Positions 37,472 through 50,105 are shown, numbered from the stretch's first letter. The stretch is DNA of 64,000 bases from Mactra quadrangularis (GCA_025267735.1 CM046298.1:27101866-27165865); one strand, 5' to 3'. Made by a program: numbers and translations. The notes: generated from the letters alone by a model not told the origin.

Positions 37472-37587
37472 CTGTGAGAGTAGTTTTATGGTGTCGTGGA
37501 AATTTGTCGGTTGCACATAATCGATGTTAAAGAGTCCCCTGGGAGATTGATAGACACCAGTAGCTAGATGACCAGAGATAAATGTTG
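37472..37587 (-). CDS. Unassigned exon-like sequence
   Basis: Between acceptor gacttag and donor CAG|gtatac lies a 116-bp block with one open frame of 38 residues: TFISGHLATGVYQSPRGLFN, then IDYVQPTNFHDTIKLLSQ. The composition looks coding, but I do not recognise the family. It ends in phase 0, so it could be an alternative 5' exon of the peptidase gene or an exon of another minus-strand gene. A diverged, frame-shifted copy lies about 450 bp further right. Confidence 0.35.
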
Positions 37588-37918
37588 CTAAGTCAATGAA
37601 TGTGCATAAACGTTTAACGTAGAATACTATATGCTATAACTATTTTGCATGGACTTCATTCATTAAGTAACTTATGATTGCAAAATTGTCTGATAAGAAA
37701 TTTCATCGATTGTCAAGTTTTACCTCCCTTTGCGTGAAAAAGAGCATTTTAGATACGTAAGTAAAACATTGTTTTGTAAACATTACCTTAAATTCTGACC
37801 TGTTGTAAAGTACACTAAGTAATATAACAAACAATTTAATATTGTTTGAACTTTTTAGTAACTTAGTGTTATATTAGATAAGTATAATGACTTTTATTCA
37901 ATATGTGTAAATGGGTAC

Positions 37919-38036
37919 CTGCGAGGATGGTATAATTCTGTAGCACCAATTATGTCGGCTGCATTTAAGTAAAAGACTCCCCAATGCCAAGGAGATTATA
38001 AGAGAGATACCAGTAGCATTGTGACCAGTGGTAATA
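37919..38036 (-). pseudogene. Decayed tandem copy of the 37472-37587 exon-like block
   Basis: It shares the core CTGGTCAC.ATGCTACTGG and flanking sequence, including a donor-like CAG|gtaccc and the TGTGTAAATGGGTA flank, with the block at 37472. Small indels shift the reading frame relative to the other copy. A third, weaker resemblance (GACCAGTGGTAA and flanks) is seen near 22905-22960. Confidence 0.4.
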
Positions 38037-38109
38037 GATGTAAAGTCCATAAATGCCCATAAGTAACTTAGACTATAAAAAGCAATTAGTTATTTTATTT
38101 TATAGTAGG

Positions 38110-40435
38110 GCATAGTAAACCTAACAATTTCAATATATATTTATTTCAATATCCTTTTAACATTATCACTACAAACATACGATTTTTTATCTAAATTTAA
38201 AGACCAAAACGGTTGACAAAATATGCAATCCATGAAAACGACAATTCCAGTCAGTCAGAAATTAAATTGATAAATATTTGAGAATGCTAACTTACAAACA
38301 AACATAAATATTAAATAACCATACAGAGCTGCACAGATGGTTAAGTATTCCAACGTCAACAAATTAAAATAAAACCGTGTTAGTGAAGTCTTAGATAAAA
38401 CCAGAAATCAAATTTACAAATGCTAGATTTTCAATTACATGGAATGCAGCTCTTGTCTTACAGACTTGAAATAAAGCAGACTAATGCTTGAAGCATTTTT
38501 AGACCTAATTGCACTAATTTATTTGTTGTATCTGGATTGTCTCTAACAATATATCCACCATGTTGTGAACTAAAACCAATACAATTGAAGTATGCTTAGT
38601 TTTAACCCACTGTCTTACATTTCCGTATACATTTATTAAAAACAATGTCACGTACCTAGCATTTTGAATAGCTAAAATAACACCAATTTATTTTACGAAA
38701 GCATTCATACATGTAATCCGTTTTCTAATAACAAATACAATACTATTAAATAAAACTAGTCTTTTTTGAACGCCAAAACTTATGAAAATTTACAAATCAA
38801 AATTAATTAATAATTAATTTATTGCACGTTATTTGCTATTATTCAATAATTTTGACACTACAGATTATTTTTACAAACAAAAATAAAAAAAGTACACAAA
38901 AACGGTATACAAAATGAAAATTATGCTAGCTCACCAAAAAAGCAAAACAACATACCTTCATGGCCAGAAACTCCTATTTAACGAACAAACTAAAAATCCA
39001 CTTTTCCTATATTTATTTTCTTTGTGTTGATTACAAAATCTTTGGATTGATTAATCAGGAATAGAGAGAGTGAGAGAGAGAGCACAGTGTATGAAGTCAC
39101 AATGATAAAAATACATGGAATAAAGACAGTCAACGACTAATTCAGTAAGAGTATACTTCTATTTATATTGATCCGACAGTACATAACATTACTAGATCGA
39201 GAATTTACTGTGATAATAACGTAGGAAGGAATAAACATAACCAAATGTAATATACAACGAAAATCTAATGAACTGAAGGGTAATAACGAAATGTTACACG
39301 CTAATATAAAATGGCGCCTACAAAAGTGCTTTGAAGCATGTACTAATAGAATCACTACAAAGTGTCGTAAATTATTTTCTAAATTTAGGAAAGCGTGGAA
39401 CATTAATGGAAAATTATAGAATGAAGACCGTCTGAAATCAGGACCCAAGAGCTTTGTATTTTCTTAATTCCTATTTTTTACTTCTTGGGACTTAAAATGC
39501 TGCTAGAAGCTTTTGGTAAAACTGTTTAAATTTGCACGAAAGAAACTCATTTAAATAAGGGAATGTTAGTCTACATGAAGAAGGGAATAGACAGCTTGAT
39601 AAAATTGAAATACATTTTGTAAAGAATATTTACATAGCACACATGAAATCTCGCAGTTACTGGTTTTTAGTCAATTTCAAGTAACAAGAAAGCTGTGCTC
39701 AACATGGCAAGCACGCTAAACTTCTGATTTCATAAACTTTTAAATTTATACTCTTTCTATGACAAAAATAGAGCAAACAATAATATGATAACAGAACTAT
39801 AGATGCAAATGACAAACCTCTCCGGCTAAAGGTTGTGACCAACAAAACAAAAAGTTTTCACCTAGGTTAGTATATCATTTAAAGCAATTTCAACAGCAAA
39901 AGAGTATTTACCAAATACAAAATGTATGTATCATATAAGTAATGATCAGGTTATGATACCAGGCCGTGGCTGGTCATACAATTATATGAAATAAATGTTT
40001 AATAAACTGTATAAAATTACACTCATCTTTGTATAAAACAGTTTTGAGTACTTACTTTTTAATCAGTTAGATATACATCTGAGTAGTTTTATTCTCATGT
40101 CCTAATAAATATCATTTTTGTGGAAGGTCAGTGATTCTTATTGTTGCTGTTTTCAATTTACATGTATCTTCAGATTCCCTTTTATCATAAATGATGTTCC
40201 ATTCATAAACTGATGCTATTTTGTGCGAGCGAATATAACCAGTTTTCTTATCAAACACCATACATTTTAAATGTTGGACGGTGCTCTTTTAGGATACCGA
40301 ACATTGTCAAAGACTATGAGTTTCAGCCACTTACAATTTCTCTTATGAACAAAGTCGAGCCTGTCCGATTCAAAGTACTGCAACGTCTCATGCTAATTAT
40401 TTGTATGATAATATATATATATGATACAATCGCAG
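38110..40435. other. No recognisable gene
   Basis: AT-rich DNA with a short (GA)n run near 39063-39085. No exon or repeat family was identified. Confidence 0.45.
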
Positions 40436-40441
40436 AATGTA

Positions 40442-40675
40442 GTTTGTTTGTTTTTGTTGTGTTTAACGCCGTAGCAACACATTGTATAGGTCATATAATG
40501 GCGGTCACTGTTCCTGGAAAGGCTAAGTCTCTGGATTTAGCTGTTAACCAATTACTAAGCGCATACTTTCGTCAGTGACTGACAACTGCCCTACATAATT
40601 AAAATCATTGGTAGGAGGGAGAATGACTGTAGAAATAATTTCATGATCAAGCTCCACAGGAATCGAACCCACTGT
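40442..40675 (-). mobile_element. SINE family B, truncated at the head
   Basis: Tail gtttaacgccgtagcaacac, body ctggatttagctgttaacca and gcatactttcgtcagtgact, ending at gaatcgaacccact. The plus-strand ORF across its left half is not a gene. Confidence 0.85.
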
Positions 40676-41220
40676 TTTATAAGCGCACACATTTCAATTG
40701 TTTTTCTTTATGTTCAGCTCATTTACATATTCAGAAGCACCTTTCCATCAACAGTACTTCGGCAATTTATTCTGAGGTACGGCAAAAAACAAAGGAACAA
40801 CATAAAACTCATCTGTAGATGTTACCAGGCAACAGACGAATTAAAACAAAATAAGTAGGAAACTTTAAACAAATGTCTTCAGTCCAAGACAGATTTAAAT
40901 TTATTAAAGTTAAGAAGATAGGTTTTCTTCTGTCTTAGTGTTTGTGTGATGGATGCGTCTACATCGCGAGGGATTTAGAAAATAATTTGAAAATTCTATT
41001 GCTTCAATACACACATTAATTATTTTGATAAATACAATCTTTAAGTGAAGTTATATACATCTATATGTAATAAATTTTACAATATATGTCTTTAAACAAT
41101 CGTGGATGTAGACGATAGCGAAAATATATTTATGGAATTAAATGGTTGATACTTTCACTGCAAGACAAAATAAATGTGTTTCTATATTGTCTATCTTTCT
41201 GTAAAACTGCACTGCAGTTA

Positions 41221-41735
41221 TAATGCCGACCGAAAATGACATCGTGGATTACACTGCATTTCTAATGTTGACCGAAAATGACGTCATTGATTACATTGCA
41301 TTTATAATGGTAACCGAAAATTACGTCATTGATTACATTGCATTTATAATGTTGACCGAAAATGACGTCATTGATTACATTGCATTTATAATGGTAACCG
41401 AAAATTACGTCATTGATTACATTGCATTTCTAATGTTGACCGAAAATGTCGTCATTGATTACATTGCATTTCTAATGTTAACCGAAAATGACGTCATTGA
41501 TTACATTGCATTTCTAATGTTGACCGAAAATGACAAAATTAATTACTCTGCATTCCTAATGTTAACAGAAAATGACGTCATTGAAAACATTGCATTTCTA
41601 ATGTTGGCCGAAAATGACGTCATTGAATACACTGTATTTTTACCGAAAGTAACGTCAATGATTACATTGCATTTCTAATGTTAACCAAAATGACGTCATT
41701 GATTACACTGCATTTCTAATGCAGACTAAAATGGT
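41221..41735 (+). repeat. Minisatellite, about 12 units of 42 bp, with CRE palindromes
   Basis: The unit is close to atgttgaccgaaaatgacgt, cattgattacattgcatttc, ta. Because 42 is a multiple of three, the array stays open as a 151-residue repeat of M-L-T-E-N-D-V-I-D-Y-I-A-F-L. I read this as a by-product, since no start context or neighbouring exon supports a gene. About half the units contain the perfect palindrome TGACGTCA (the cAMP-response element); others differ by one or a few bases. Confidence 0.92.
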
Positions 41736-42547
41736 GTTATTAAAATAAACGCTGAGCACGCTGCAGTGATGGTACCAAAGTCCCTAAGGTATCAATATAG
41801 AACGTTCACACGAATTGATAGTGATACTTACGACGTTATTAAATTATTATTTAGTGGAAACTGTCTTTAGCAAACCACTCAAGACCTGAAACAACATGAG
41901 AAGTCTTCGTTGACAGATTCATGTATTGCATTACGACTAAGGCAGGGTTACTTTATTTAAATGGTGCAACTTTTGAAATCTCATTGATCTTCAGATTTCC
42001 AAACTCCAGGCAAAAAACAATTACATTTAACACAAAAACACAGACAGACAAGCTTACTCTTGCTTAGAATGATGCCATAGTTTGAAACACACTTGTGACA
42101 AGTTTATCTACAAATGTACACCTATGTCCCACGAACGACCATACGTCCATCAATAGCTTGATTATTTTATGTACATCAGTGATCACAAATTATATATATG
42201 CTCTTCAGAACCAATTATGTATATACATGCTCACAAATAGTACGATATTGATATGAAAACCTAATAATAACATTCCACACGTCATCTCAATTTCTTAGCC
42301 AATTTATATAGGATGCTAACTTGAAGATAGAGTCACAAAAAAGTAGACCAATTTTGTCTATCATGATGACCAGAAATTTCAAGGTTTCATTTAACCAGTG
42401 CAGTCCCCAACGGCTACCAAAAGAAATCAACCTCATTTAAGGCAGATCATATACACGACCCATTCAAACACTACTGAAGCGGATAGTTAAAGGAGTTTGA
42501 TTGATTGATTGATTTCTGTATAAATGATACAACATTAACTTCATTTG

Positions 42548-42758
42548 TTTGTTTTGTTTAACGCCGTAGCAACACATTATATAGGTCATATAACGGCGGT
42601 CAGTCAACCTACTCACTGCTCCCGGAAAGGCTAAATCTCAGGATTTAGCTGTTAACCAACTACTAGGCGCATACTTTCGTCAGTGACTGACAACTGTCCA
42701 ACATAAATAGAAATCATTGGTAGAATAGAGAATGGCCGTAGAAATAATTTCATGACCA
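42548..42758 (-). mobile_element. SINE family B, head missing
   Basis: Tail tttaacgccgtagcaacaca to ccgtagaaataatttcatga, the usual minus-strand order. It stops before the B box. Confidence 0.83.
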
Positions 42759-43404
42759 TAAAATTATAATATTTATATACATATAAGATAATCATTGAAT
42801 AATACAATAATGCCAACCATACAATATACATAAAGAATGACACAAAAGGAGCGTTTAGTAATATTTTCTTAATGCGTGTTTACAAAGAAGTTAGAAGTAA
42901 ATCGCTCTCGAGTCCAATGCATAATTTCAAAGAACTAACCCGAAAATACCATACTCAAGAACAACATTCTCCTGCGAGCGATTATATAAAAGAAAAGTAC
43001 TTGACTAACATGTCAACACATACGTCAACAAAAATATATTCGCCGTTTGCTTTCAGACATGGAAATGAGAGGTTAGTATATATAATATAGGAAAGTTGAG
43101 TTAATGAAGTCTAAACTAGAAATAGAAAGACTCTGTGATTATGTGTTGGAACAATCAGCAATTTATACTGGTAAAGTATCTCTTATGAGAGAATTCGATT
43201 GTTGAGTGAGTTAACTAAACGACCTATTGATAAACTCAGCTAAGAAACATCTGTATCAGAAAACTGGAATGGCGAGAACAATAAATGTTGTCTATAGTAC
43301 TGCCGAAAATACATTGTGATACATAGTAACACTGTTATTAACCGAATTATAAAAGACGGTGAACAATCACTGGCTCTTATATCAAGGCATGGACTAACAA
43401 AACA

Positions 43405-43620
43405 AGCATGACGAAAGGTCGAACAAAAACGTGTTTTCTGTTCTATAAAGGCTTGAATTCACAAAAGCAGTAAAACATTAGAAGACAGAAGTCAGACAAA
43501 AACTTGTTTCTGTCTATAAAACTCCTGGTTTACAAAAAAGACAGGAGAAAAAGTCAAGCAGAAGCAAAAAACGTGTTTTCTGTTTTAGAGTGCTATTGAT
43601 TACATGGAATAAAACCTGGT
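43405..43620 (+). repeat. Diverged tandem repeat, three units of about 80 bp
   Basis: Units share aaaaacgtgttttctgtt, ctataaa, tcacaaaa/tacaaaa and agacagaagtcag. Sequence divergence between units is high. Confidence 0.55.
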
Positions 43621-44691
43621 TTATTCATTCCATTACGACGATATAAAAGCAGATTGAATGTAGTAAATACATGAAGAAAAGTATTTCGCAATCAGTAAAT
43701 TTGGCAATTAATACTAGGAGAAATGTACATTGTTACGACAAAAGGCGACTTATACTCTCTTACTAATAGAATTTCAATTTGTGTCTGACTTCTTTCCTTC
43801 CTGTTGGGTTTTTAGTGATAACAACTTTGAGATCACAAGAAAGACTTTAAACTGACATTTATTGCTGTTGATCTGTTAGAAACAATTCACTTCTTTTAAT
43901 GACTGAACTATAAATGTTTTAGAAAACTAAACAAAGAAAACTAAAAGATTCACCGTTTGGGTTTGATTTTATCGAAATTCTAGTCATGAGATAGGCTTCT
44001 ACATTTGTAATAATAAGTTATTACAAAACGAAGTCTGTATTAACAATCCATTCATCTGAATAATTGTGTTAGGGTCTGAGTATCTGCAAAGCTCGGTTTC
44101 ATTGTGTGTCGGTCTTCATGGTGCTTGGTTTAACAAATTAGTGCAAAATGTACAGTTTATTGCAAACTTCTAACTAAAACTAGCGTCGTTTTTGAGAAGT
44201 TTTGTGTAACCTAGCACAGGACTCCATTAGTCAAGCTATGCATTATATTATCATGTAACACAATTTTAGCGTTCTAAGAAAATTTGATTATTTCGAAAAT
44301 CATTTGAACCGGATAAAATGTACGTATTTGTGATGATAAAACTGCATAAAGACATTAACACACGGCACAATTGGACTGGTCGTTATTAATCGATCCATCA
44401 TGGTAAGTGCCCTCGACATAAAGCTATTGGGACATTATTCATTATAGCGGTGCTATTATCGCCATTCTGCCCGTATGTGCCGTGTGGTGACCTCTGTATT
44501 AAAATGTTTACTATTGAGTATTAATAATGAAAGAAACAACATGTATATTGTAATGCGCCATGCTTAAAATCACAAAAAAATAAGGAAAAAATAAAATAAA
44601 AAGGCAGTAAATATCCATAATAATAAAAGCATAATAATGATAACAAAAGATATCAAGAGAAAATAAAACAAAAATATATTTCTGTCCTTAC

Positions 44692-44749
44692 CTTGATATT
44701 CAGCCGTCCATTTTCATTTAATGGTTCAATTTCCTCAGCACAGTTCGTC
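44692..44749 (-). CDS. Candidate upstream exon of the peptidase gene
   Basis: A minus-strand block sits between a good acceptor (tatatttccag, with a T-rich tract before it) and donor AAG|gtaagg. In the frame that joins the ATG exon at 21681 it reads TNCAEEIEPLNENGRLNIK with no stop. It ends in phase 0, matching the phase 0 start of the 21681 exon. Its acidic, polar content fits a cytoplasmic tail. It could instead be a 5' UTR exon or a chance match; no start codon in this frame is seen inside it. Confidence 0.55.
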
Positions 44750-45005
44750 CTGGAAATATATAAGAATAAAACATATTAATGGAGATATAATGACGTATAA
44801 TATTATGTCATTTCACCACGGATCGATCTCAAACTCTATATACAAAGAAATCCATTAATGTATATTTGATTATTGCCTTTGCTGGCCCATGGTTAGTTAG
44901 TCGGTCGAATGTTCGTGATATGCTTTTGATTTCTGGGCTAAACTACATTGTTCCTCCATGGAATTTTTATATTTACGATCAGAATTTCTAAAGTATGCTA
45001 TAGGA

Positions 45006-45305
45006 CGTGCTCGATTGGAAATTCCGACTGGGAGAACTCCAATCGAGTGCGTCGGAATTGTGTTCTGGCAGCGTTCTACCCATTCCATGGAAAAGGGTGT
45101 TGTGAACGGAATCGGTCCGATATATTCATACCCAAGATGGAGGCGGCATCACTGCAAACATGTGGGTTTGGTGTTTTGAAAGCTCATGTTGTTAAAATTA
45201 TATTGGCTTTGATTCGGTTCCGACATCCAATTTCACTCGTTTGGCAGATTCTGTGGAATAGTCAGAATTTGATTCTCGCGCAGTTCCGACAGCCCAATCG
45301 AACAC
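45006..45305. mobile_element. Possible GC-rich MITE or foldback
   Basis: About 300 bp of higher GC than its surroundings with ends GTGCTCGATTGG and CCAATCGAACACAC in inverted order. An inner hairpin (gctcgattgga / tccaatcgagt) and inverted ttccgac motifs are near both ends. The 147-residue ORF across it has no recognised similarity. No target duplication is clear. Confidence 0.4.
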
Positions 45306-45889
45306 ACCCAGTGTGTTTTATATGTAACATTGCTAGTAACAGTCACTGTTATGACCATCAAATCGCTGGGTGTAATAGTGGAATGGTCTAAATGCAGGGG
45401 CGCTTTCCTCACATTAAGTACTTAGGATATATCGCATGATTTATCAAACATCGAAGTGTCTTTATATCGGAACTTAACTGTAAAATTAGTGGAAATAATG
45501 TCTTCATTACAAAATGCCTTAATTCACAATTAAATAAACTAGGATATAAATATATACCACGAAATTTAATTAAATCCTAATGAACTAGTAAAGTACATTA
45601 GCTATGTTTATCCATGCTCCTTCCTAATTCTGTTAATTTCACTGACATATACAGACTATACGTTCATTTGTTTAACCAAACAACTTTTTCCGGGAAACAT
45701 ATCCGGCGAAGTTAATCAAGCCTTCTTTATGATTTGAAAGATGTAATTTACTCGCAGTACGTGAACTATATTCAATATGTTATGTCCAGTATCAACGCTT
45801 TAGGAAATTATGGGAAAATGTTGGTCATGACAAAGTGATTCTATTGACCTTTGCTGATGGTGAAGGAAGTAGTTTCTGATCTCTGGATT

Positions 45890-46192
45890 TGTTTTTGTTG
45901 GGTTTAACGCCACAGATACACATTGTATAGGTCATATAACGGCGGTCAGTCAAACTACTCACTGTTCCTAGAAATGCTAAATCTCTGGATTTAGCTGTTA
46001 ACCATCTACTAGGCGCATACTTTCGTCAGTGACTGACAACTGCCCTATATAATTAACAATCATTGGTAGGAGGGGGAATGGCCGTAGAAATTATATCATG
46101 ACCAAGCTCCATAAAAGTATGCCTCGCCCAGGAATCGAACCCATGACCTTCGGTCAGTAGACTTGCGTGCTACCAACTGAGCTAGCCATGCT
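45890..46192 (-). mobile_element. SINE family B, near full length
   Basis: It includes the tail, body and the tRNA-like head: B-box complement ggaatcgaacccatgacc and A-box complement gctaccaactgagctagcc. Confidence 0.88.
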
Positions 46193-46194
46193 AC

Positions 46195-47900
46195 ATTTGT
46201 ACAACGAAAACTAGGAATCGCTTAAAAATGGCATGGGTGGTGCTTTAGGATATACCAAGACAATGAACTGTAATTTTTATATAATAGGAACGAGTCTATA
46301 TATCAATATTTTAAGCTAATTATGTGTTTGTAGTTCTAAGCAAGATTTTTTATAAATGAATCAACAATACAAATGGTTGTCATAATTATATGTATTTTCT
46401 ATAATAGGGACGTGCGTTTCACTCCGTATATTTAACGCCACATCATATATATTTTAAAATTTAACACATACGGCTGTTACAATTTACCCCCTCGTTTATA
46501 GAACTCAATAGGAAACTTATTCATTTTTCAATTTAAGAATCCAAATATCATAAGTTTTTCTATAGTTTGTAGTAGTAAAAACATAGACACTTATTTTGAT
46601 GTGCTAATATTGAATAACACGTATTAAAGCACTCGATATTTAAGTTTGACACTTCAAAACTCGTGCCTATGTTTTATTCAACAACAAAAAATAGACGTAT
46701 CGACGCTATTTCTTAAGTTTACAATGTCCTCCAAAAATTTATGGAAAATGACATTTTGAGAAAAACTGATTATGCTAACCCCAAATAAATTTGAATCTAA
46801 GTCATGCAATATTGTCCAAGTCATACCACGATAAACTAATTTATAAATACTCATTTTTGATTATGCTCAGAATGACACTCACTTTTTTTTCGTGGTAAAT
46901 GTGAATAGGTCTATCCTTAAATTAGGACCTTTTCCAAAACTCTTTCGACAGCAGAGTATAAAAGACCATTGAATGACACACAGACATATTAACCTAAAAA
47001 TGATCATATTCAAAGACATACCCTAACACCAATGACTATAATGTTAGCAAAGTCATTGTACTTGGTTATTAAAGTAATAGTTCGACAGAATACAAGGGTT
47101 AATTGGTTCATTGTGTCACACAACGCCAGCCAAGCTGATACATTTACATATCAAAATCGTTTCAAACCTTTTACATACTACGAGTGTTCTTGCCAAATGG
47201 TATAAATATATAAGTTGATGATGATTCAAAGTAAGGATCAAAAGATATATTCCCAACGTTACGAAACAGTCTTTGATATATAAGGTTTGAAAATCATTGA
47301 TGGACAGTATGTTATTGAATATGAGTAGGCTGTCACTTGTTTAATTTCGCTGAAAACTTTGTTAGAAGTAATACATCAATGTTGAATAGCGTCTGTCTCG
47401 ATGTGATAGATTAAACGATGTTGGCAAACAACATCTTGTATTCACTGTGAGTATATAGGAAAAGCATAATAAGAAAAGTGGAAATTTGGAGAGGAAAAAA
47501 CAGGGAAGTACATTTTTGGATAGGACAAATAAGTTGCGTAAAATATTTTGGCGAATTTTGACGAGAAGAGATCAAGTAGGTTTGGAACGGAAACTCCTAT
47601 TCGAAAAATGGTAAGCATAGTGCCAAATAGGACTTATAGGTACATCAAGCAATTTGAAAGGTTTGGAAAAAATGTTACATAGAATGACCAGTGAAGTTTT
47701 GTAACAATCGTCAGTTTCGACAGCTAGTCATTAGGCTTTTGCAATACGCTGAAATGTAAAACATCGCTGCTTACTTTTGTACACTATTTTCTAATGAGAA
47801 ACCAAGAAAAGATAATAATATGCAAAAACTGTAATGCTTTCTTGCTTAATGTTAGATTATTGCCCTTTTGATACCTTTCAATGAACAATTATGACTAATA
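46195..47900. other. No recognisable gene
   Basis: AT-rich DNA without identified exons, repeats or RNA genes. Confidence 0.4.
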
Positions 47901-47902
47901 TG

Positions 47903-48025
47903 GATTTTCCTCCATGACAATAATACTGACCCCTTTTTGCCATAGCAGAAAAAACAATAGAGAACATGCTTGGATTAATTTATCAAAATGACTTTCTTAT
48001 GTGGGAACATAACTTCGTTTTATAT
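47903..48025 (+). pseudogene. Fragment related to the 15.05-kb coding-like relic
   Basis: tttcctccatg, agagaacatgcttgga and tatgtgggaacataac align with the end of the decayed stretch inside the 4.68-kb element. This suggests a second remnant of the same element family. Confidence 0.35.
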
Positions 48026-48475
48026 TTATCCTAATCACGGTATAAATCAATTTTAATGTGGTTTCCACATTACTCTAACTAAAATTGTTTAAAATTGTTT
48101 TACAAGAACGTAATGTGGTACCACATTACAGCGGGATTTCAAAACAATTTTCGTTGCTGTATTATTATCTGACCAATCAGACACACTTAAGTACAGAGAC
48201 ACAATGATATCTATACATGTGCAATAATCACATAAAATCCCACGTTCAGCTTTTGTTGTACATTATTTATGTGTCTTCCCAATTCAGACACATTACGAAA
48301 CAATAAAGATACGTCCTTTCACTGTGTGCAATGAGGGCTGTCATTTCATGTTACCAAATATAGGTCACATAATGGTACTATTGTATTACATGATTAGTGA
48401 TGCTCCTTTGGTGTCCATAACATTTTTCTAGATGGACGTAATGACTTAGTTTTTATTGTCATTTTTAAAATTTAT

Positions 48476-48755
48476 ACTGGGTTTTACGCCATGTCAACAT
48501 GATTTTTAGGTTATTTTACGGCGTTCAGCGCACCTAACCTAGATTTCCTAGACACAGTTGTCTAAAACAAGTACTCACTCATCTTTCCACAAGGCCGGAA
48601 ACTTCTCCATATACCTTATTAATGGAGGAATATTGACATAATTGTCAGATTTTCATGGAAGGGTATAACCTCCCCGGGAAGGATTTGACCCGTACTCTTT
48701 TCGGTACACTAGATTCGAAACCCAAGTCCGCTACCAACTGCGCTACCGAGCCGGG
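48476..48755 (-). mobile_element. SINE family A, full length
   Basis: Tail gttttacgccatgtcaaca, body (ccacaaggccggaaacttct, gggtataacctccccggg) and head complement gctaccaactgcgctaccga. Confidence 0.87.
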
Positions 48756-48867
48756 TTGTCGACGTTTAAATAGGTTTATTTTGAAATAGAGGTGACAGGA
48801 AATTAATGTTATTTACATGTATGAACGTGCATACTACATAATAATAAATGTTAAACAAGATTCTGAT

Positions 48868-48923
48868 AGTTTTCGAAAAAGTTGATATTTAAGTTGAAAT
48901 TTGTGAATGAGTACCTTTAAAGA
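48868..48923 (-). mobile_element. Terminal fragment of MITE family D
   Basis: agttgatatttaagttgaaa and tttgtgaatgagtaccTTTAA match the other family D ends and are followed by the TTAA target. Confidence 0.7.
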
Positions 48924-48929
48924 TGCGGA

Positions 48930-50100
48930 TTCAATAATGGACCTTCCATTACGAAAGCAAAATCGTTGAAAAACATGCTCATTAGGAGATCCTCAAAATA
49001 CCTTCATTTGCCTTTTATACTTTTGTAAACTAAGTGCTTACACCATGAAGCGTGATAACCTAGCCGCTTCGGTTCCAGCAAATTAAAAAAAGGGTGGCTA
49101 AAGATATTATCATATCACATTTTCCCTCTTCTCGAAACTTTATAAGTTGACAAAACACATTTCTACTGTTCAGGCGCCATTTTGTGAAAAGTTAACATAT
49201 CGTTGACGCATTTCAATGGTATAATGCATTTACAATGCATGAACTGAATGAGTTTCCCAAGTAAATCTGCTTAAGATTGTTTTGAAAGCCATTATAACAT
49301 TAAACACGCATTTTTAACATCTTCTTTACGTCATTCACACCTCGTAATGCAACTAACTGAAAATGAATATATACGAGTTACCAGAATGCATATTTAATTT
49401 AGACCCAAAAGTAAACACGATTACGCACACCCTATACATTTTAGTATTTTTGTATCTTGTTCAGGTGTGGCGACAGTCATCATTTCCTCATTTTAGGCAA
49501 GTTGTAGCGGGAATAATTCACATAATAGATAAACAAGTATAACTTCATTAAATTATTGAAAAGTTCAAGTAAAGTAAAGACGCGTTTAAACATTTGAACA
49601 AGTTATGTACGGCAGCAGACTATAACAGAACTAATCGTCCCCTCGGAGCCGGCAAGTTCTCACTCTACGTCTGTAAATTGACCAGATTGTCGATTTTTTT
49701 TCTTGGAATGGTATGACCAATAATTGCAGGGATTCCATACCGTATCGAAAGTCGAGCGCGCCATCGTCGCTCTAGGAACGCGAATCAAGTGAAAGTCACC
49801 TCGAAAACAAAATTAAGACATAAAATGACATCAAACCAGATTATAAAAAAGCAACGTTACATCATAAAGGACCTTCTATCTTACCTAAAAGCCACAAGCC
49901 AACAATGATAATAGAACGTATTTTTCATATTTAGCTTTCCAATAAAACATTCAATTAAGTAAATGGTATGTAATTAGTAAAGTGAATGTGTGATGTAGTC
50001 ACATCAGACCAATAATGGATACAAATATTGACTGTAACATTACATCATATGTGAGTCTATGTATACAACATATATTGTATACAGAGTAATGTGCAGGATC
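48930..50100. other. No gene identified; local CpG-rich patch
   Basis: The segment is mostly AT-rich. Around 49635-49800 there is a GC- and CpG-richer patch (cggagccggcaag, gtcgagcgcgccatcgtcgc) unlike its surroundings, which could be a promoter or first exon. On the minus strand it holds an ATG followed by a 34-codon open frame. Confidence 0.3.
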
Positions 50101-50105
50101 CTTTT

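Noticed and set aside
40213..40578. 121-residue plus-strand ORF
   Set aside because: Its right half is antisense SINE B and the left half has no recognised similarity or splice context.
41223..41678. 151-residue repetitive ORF as a repeat-protein gene
   Set aside because: It exists because the 42-bp minisatellite unit is a multiple of three. The array continues past the stop with frame-breaking indels.
42872..43090. 72-residue plus-strand ORF ending near a donor-like GAGAG|gttagt
   Set aside because: A single weak splice site and no recognised similarity; kept only as a note.
44948..45391. 147-residue ORF as a gene
   Set aside because: No recognised domain; it spans a GC-rich inverted-end block and overlaps ORFs in two other frames, which fits composition rather than coding.
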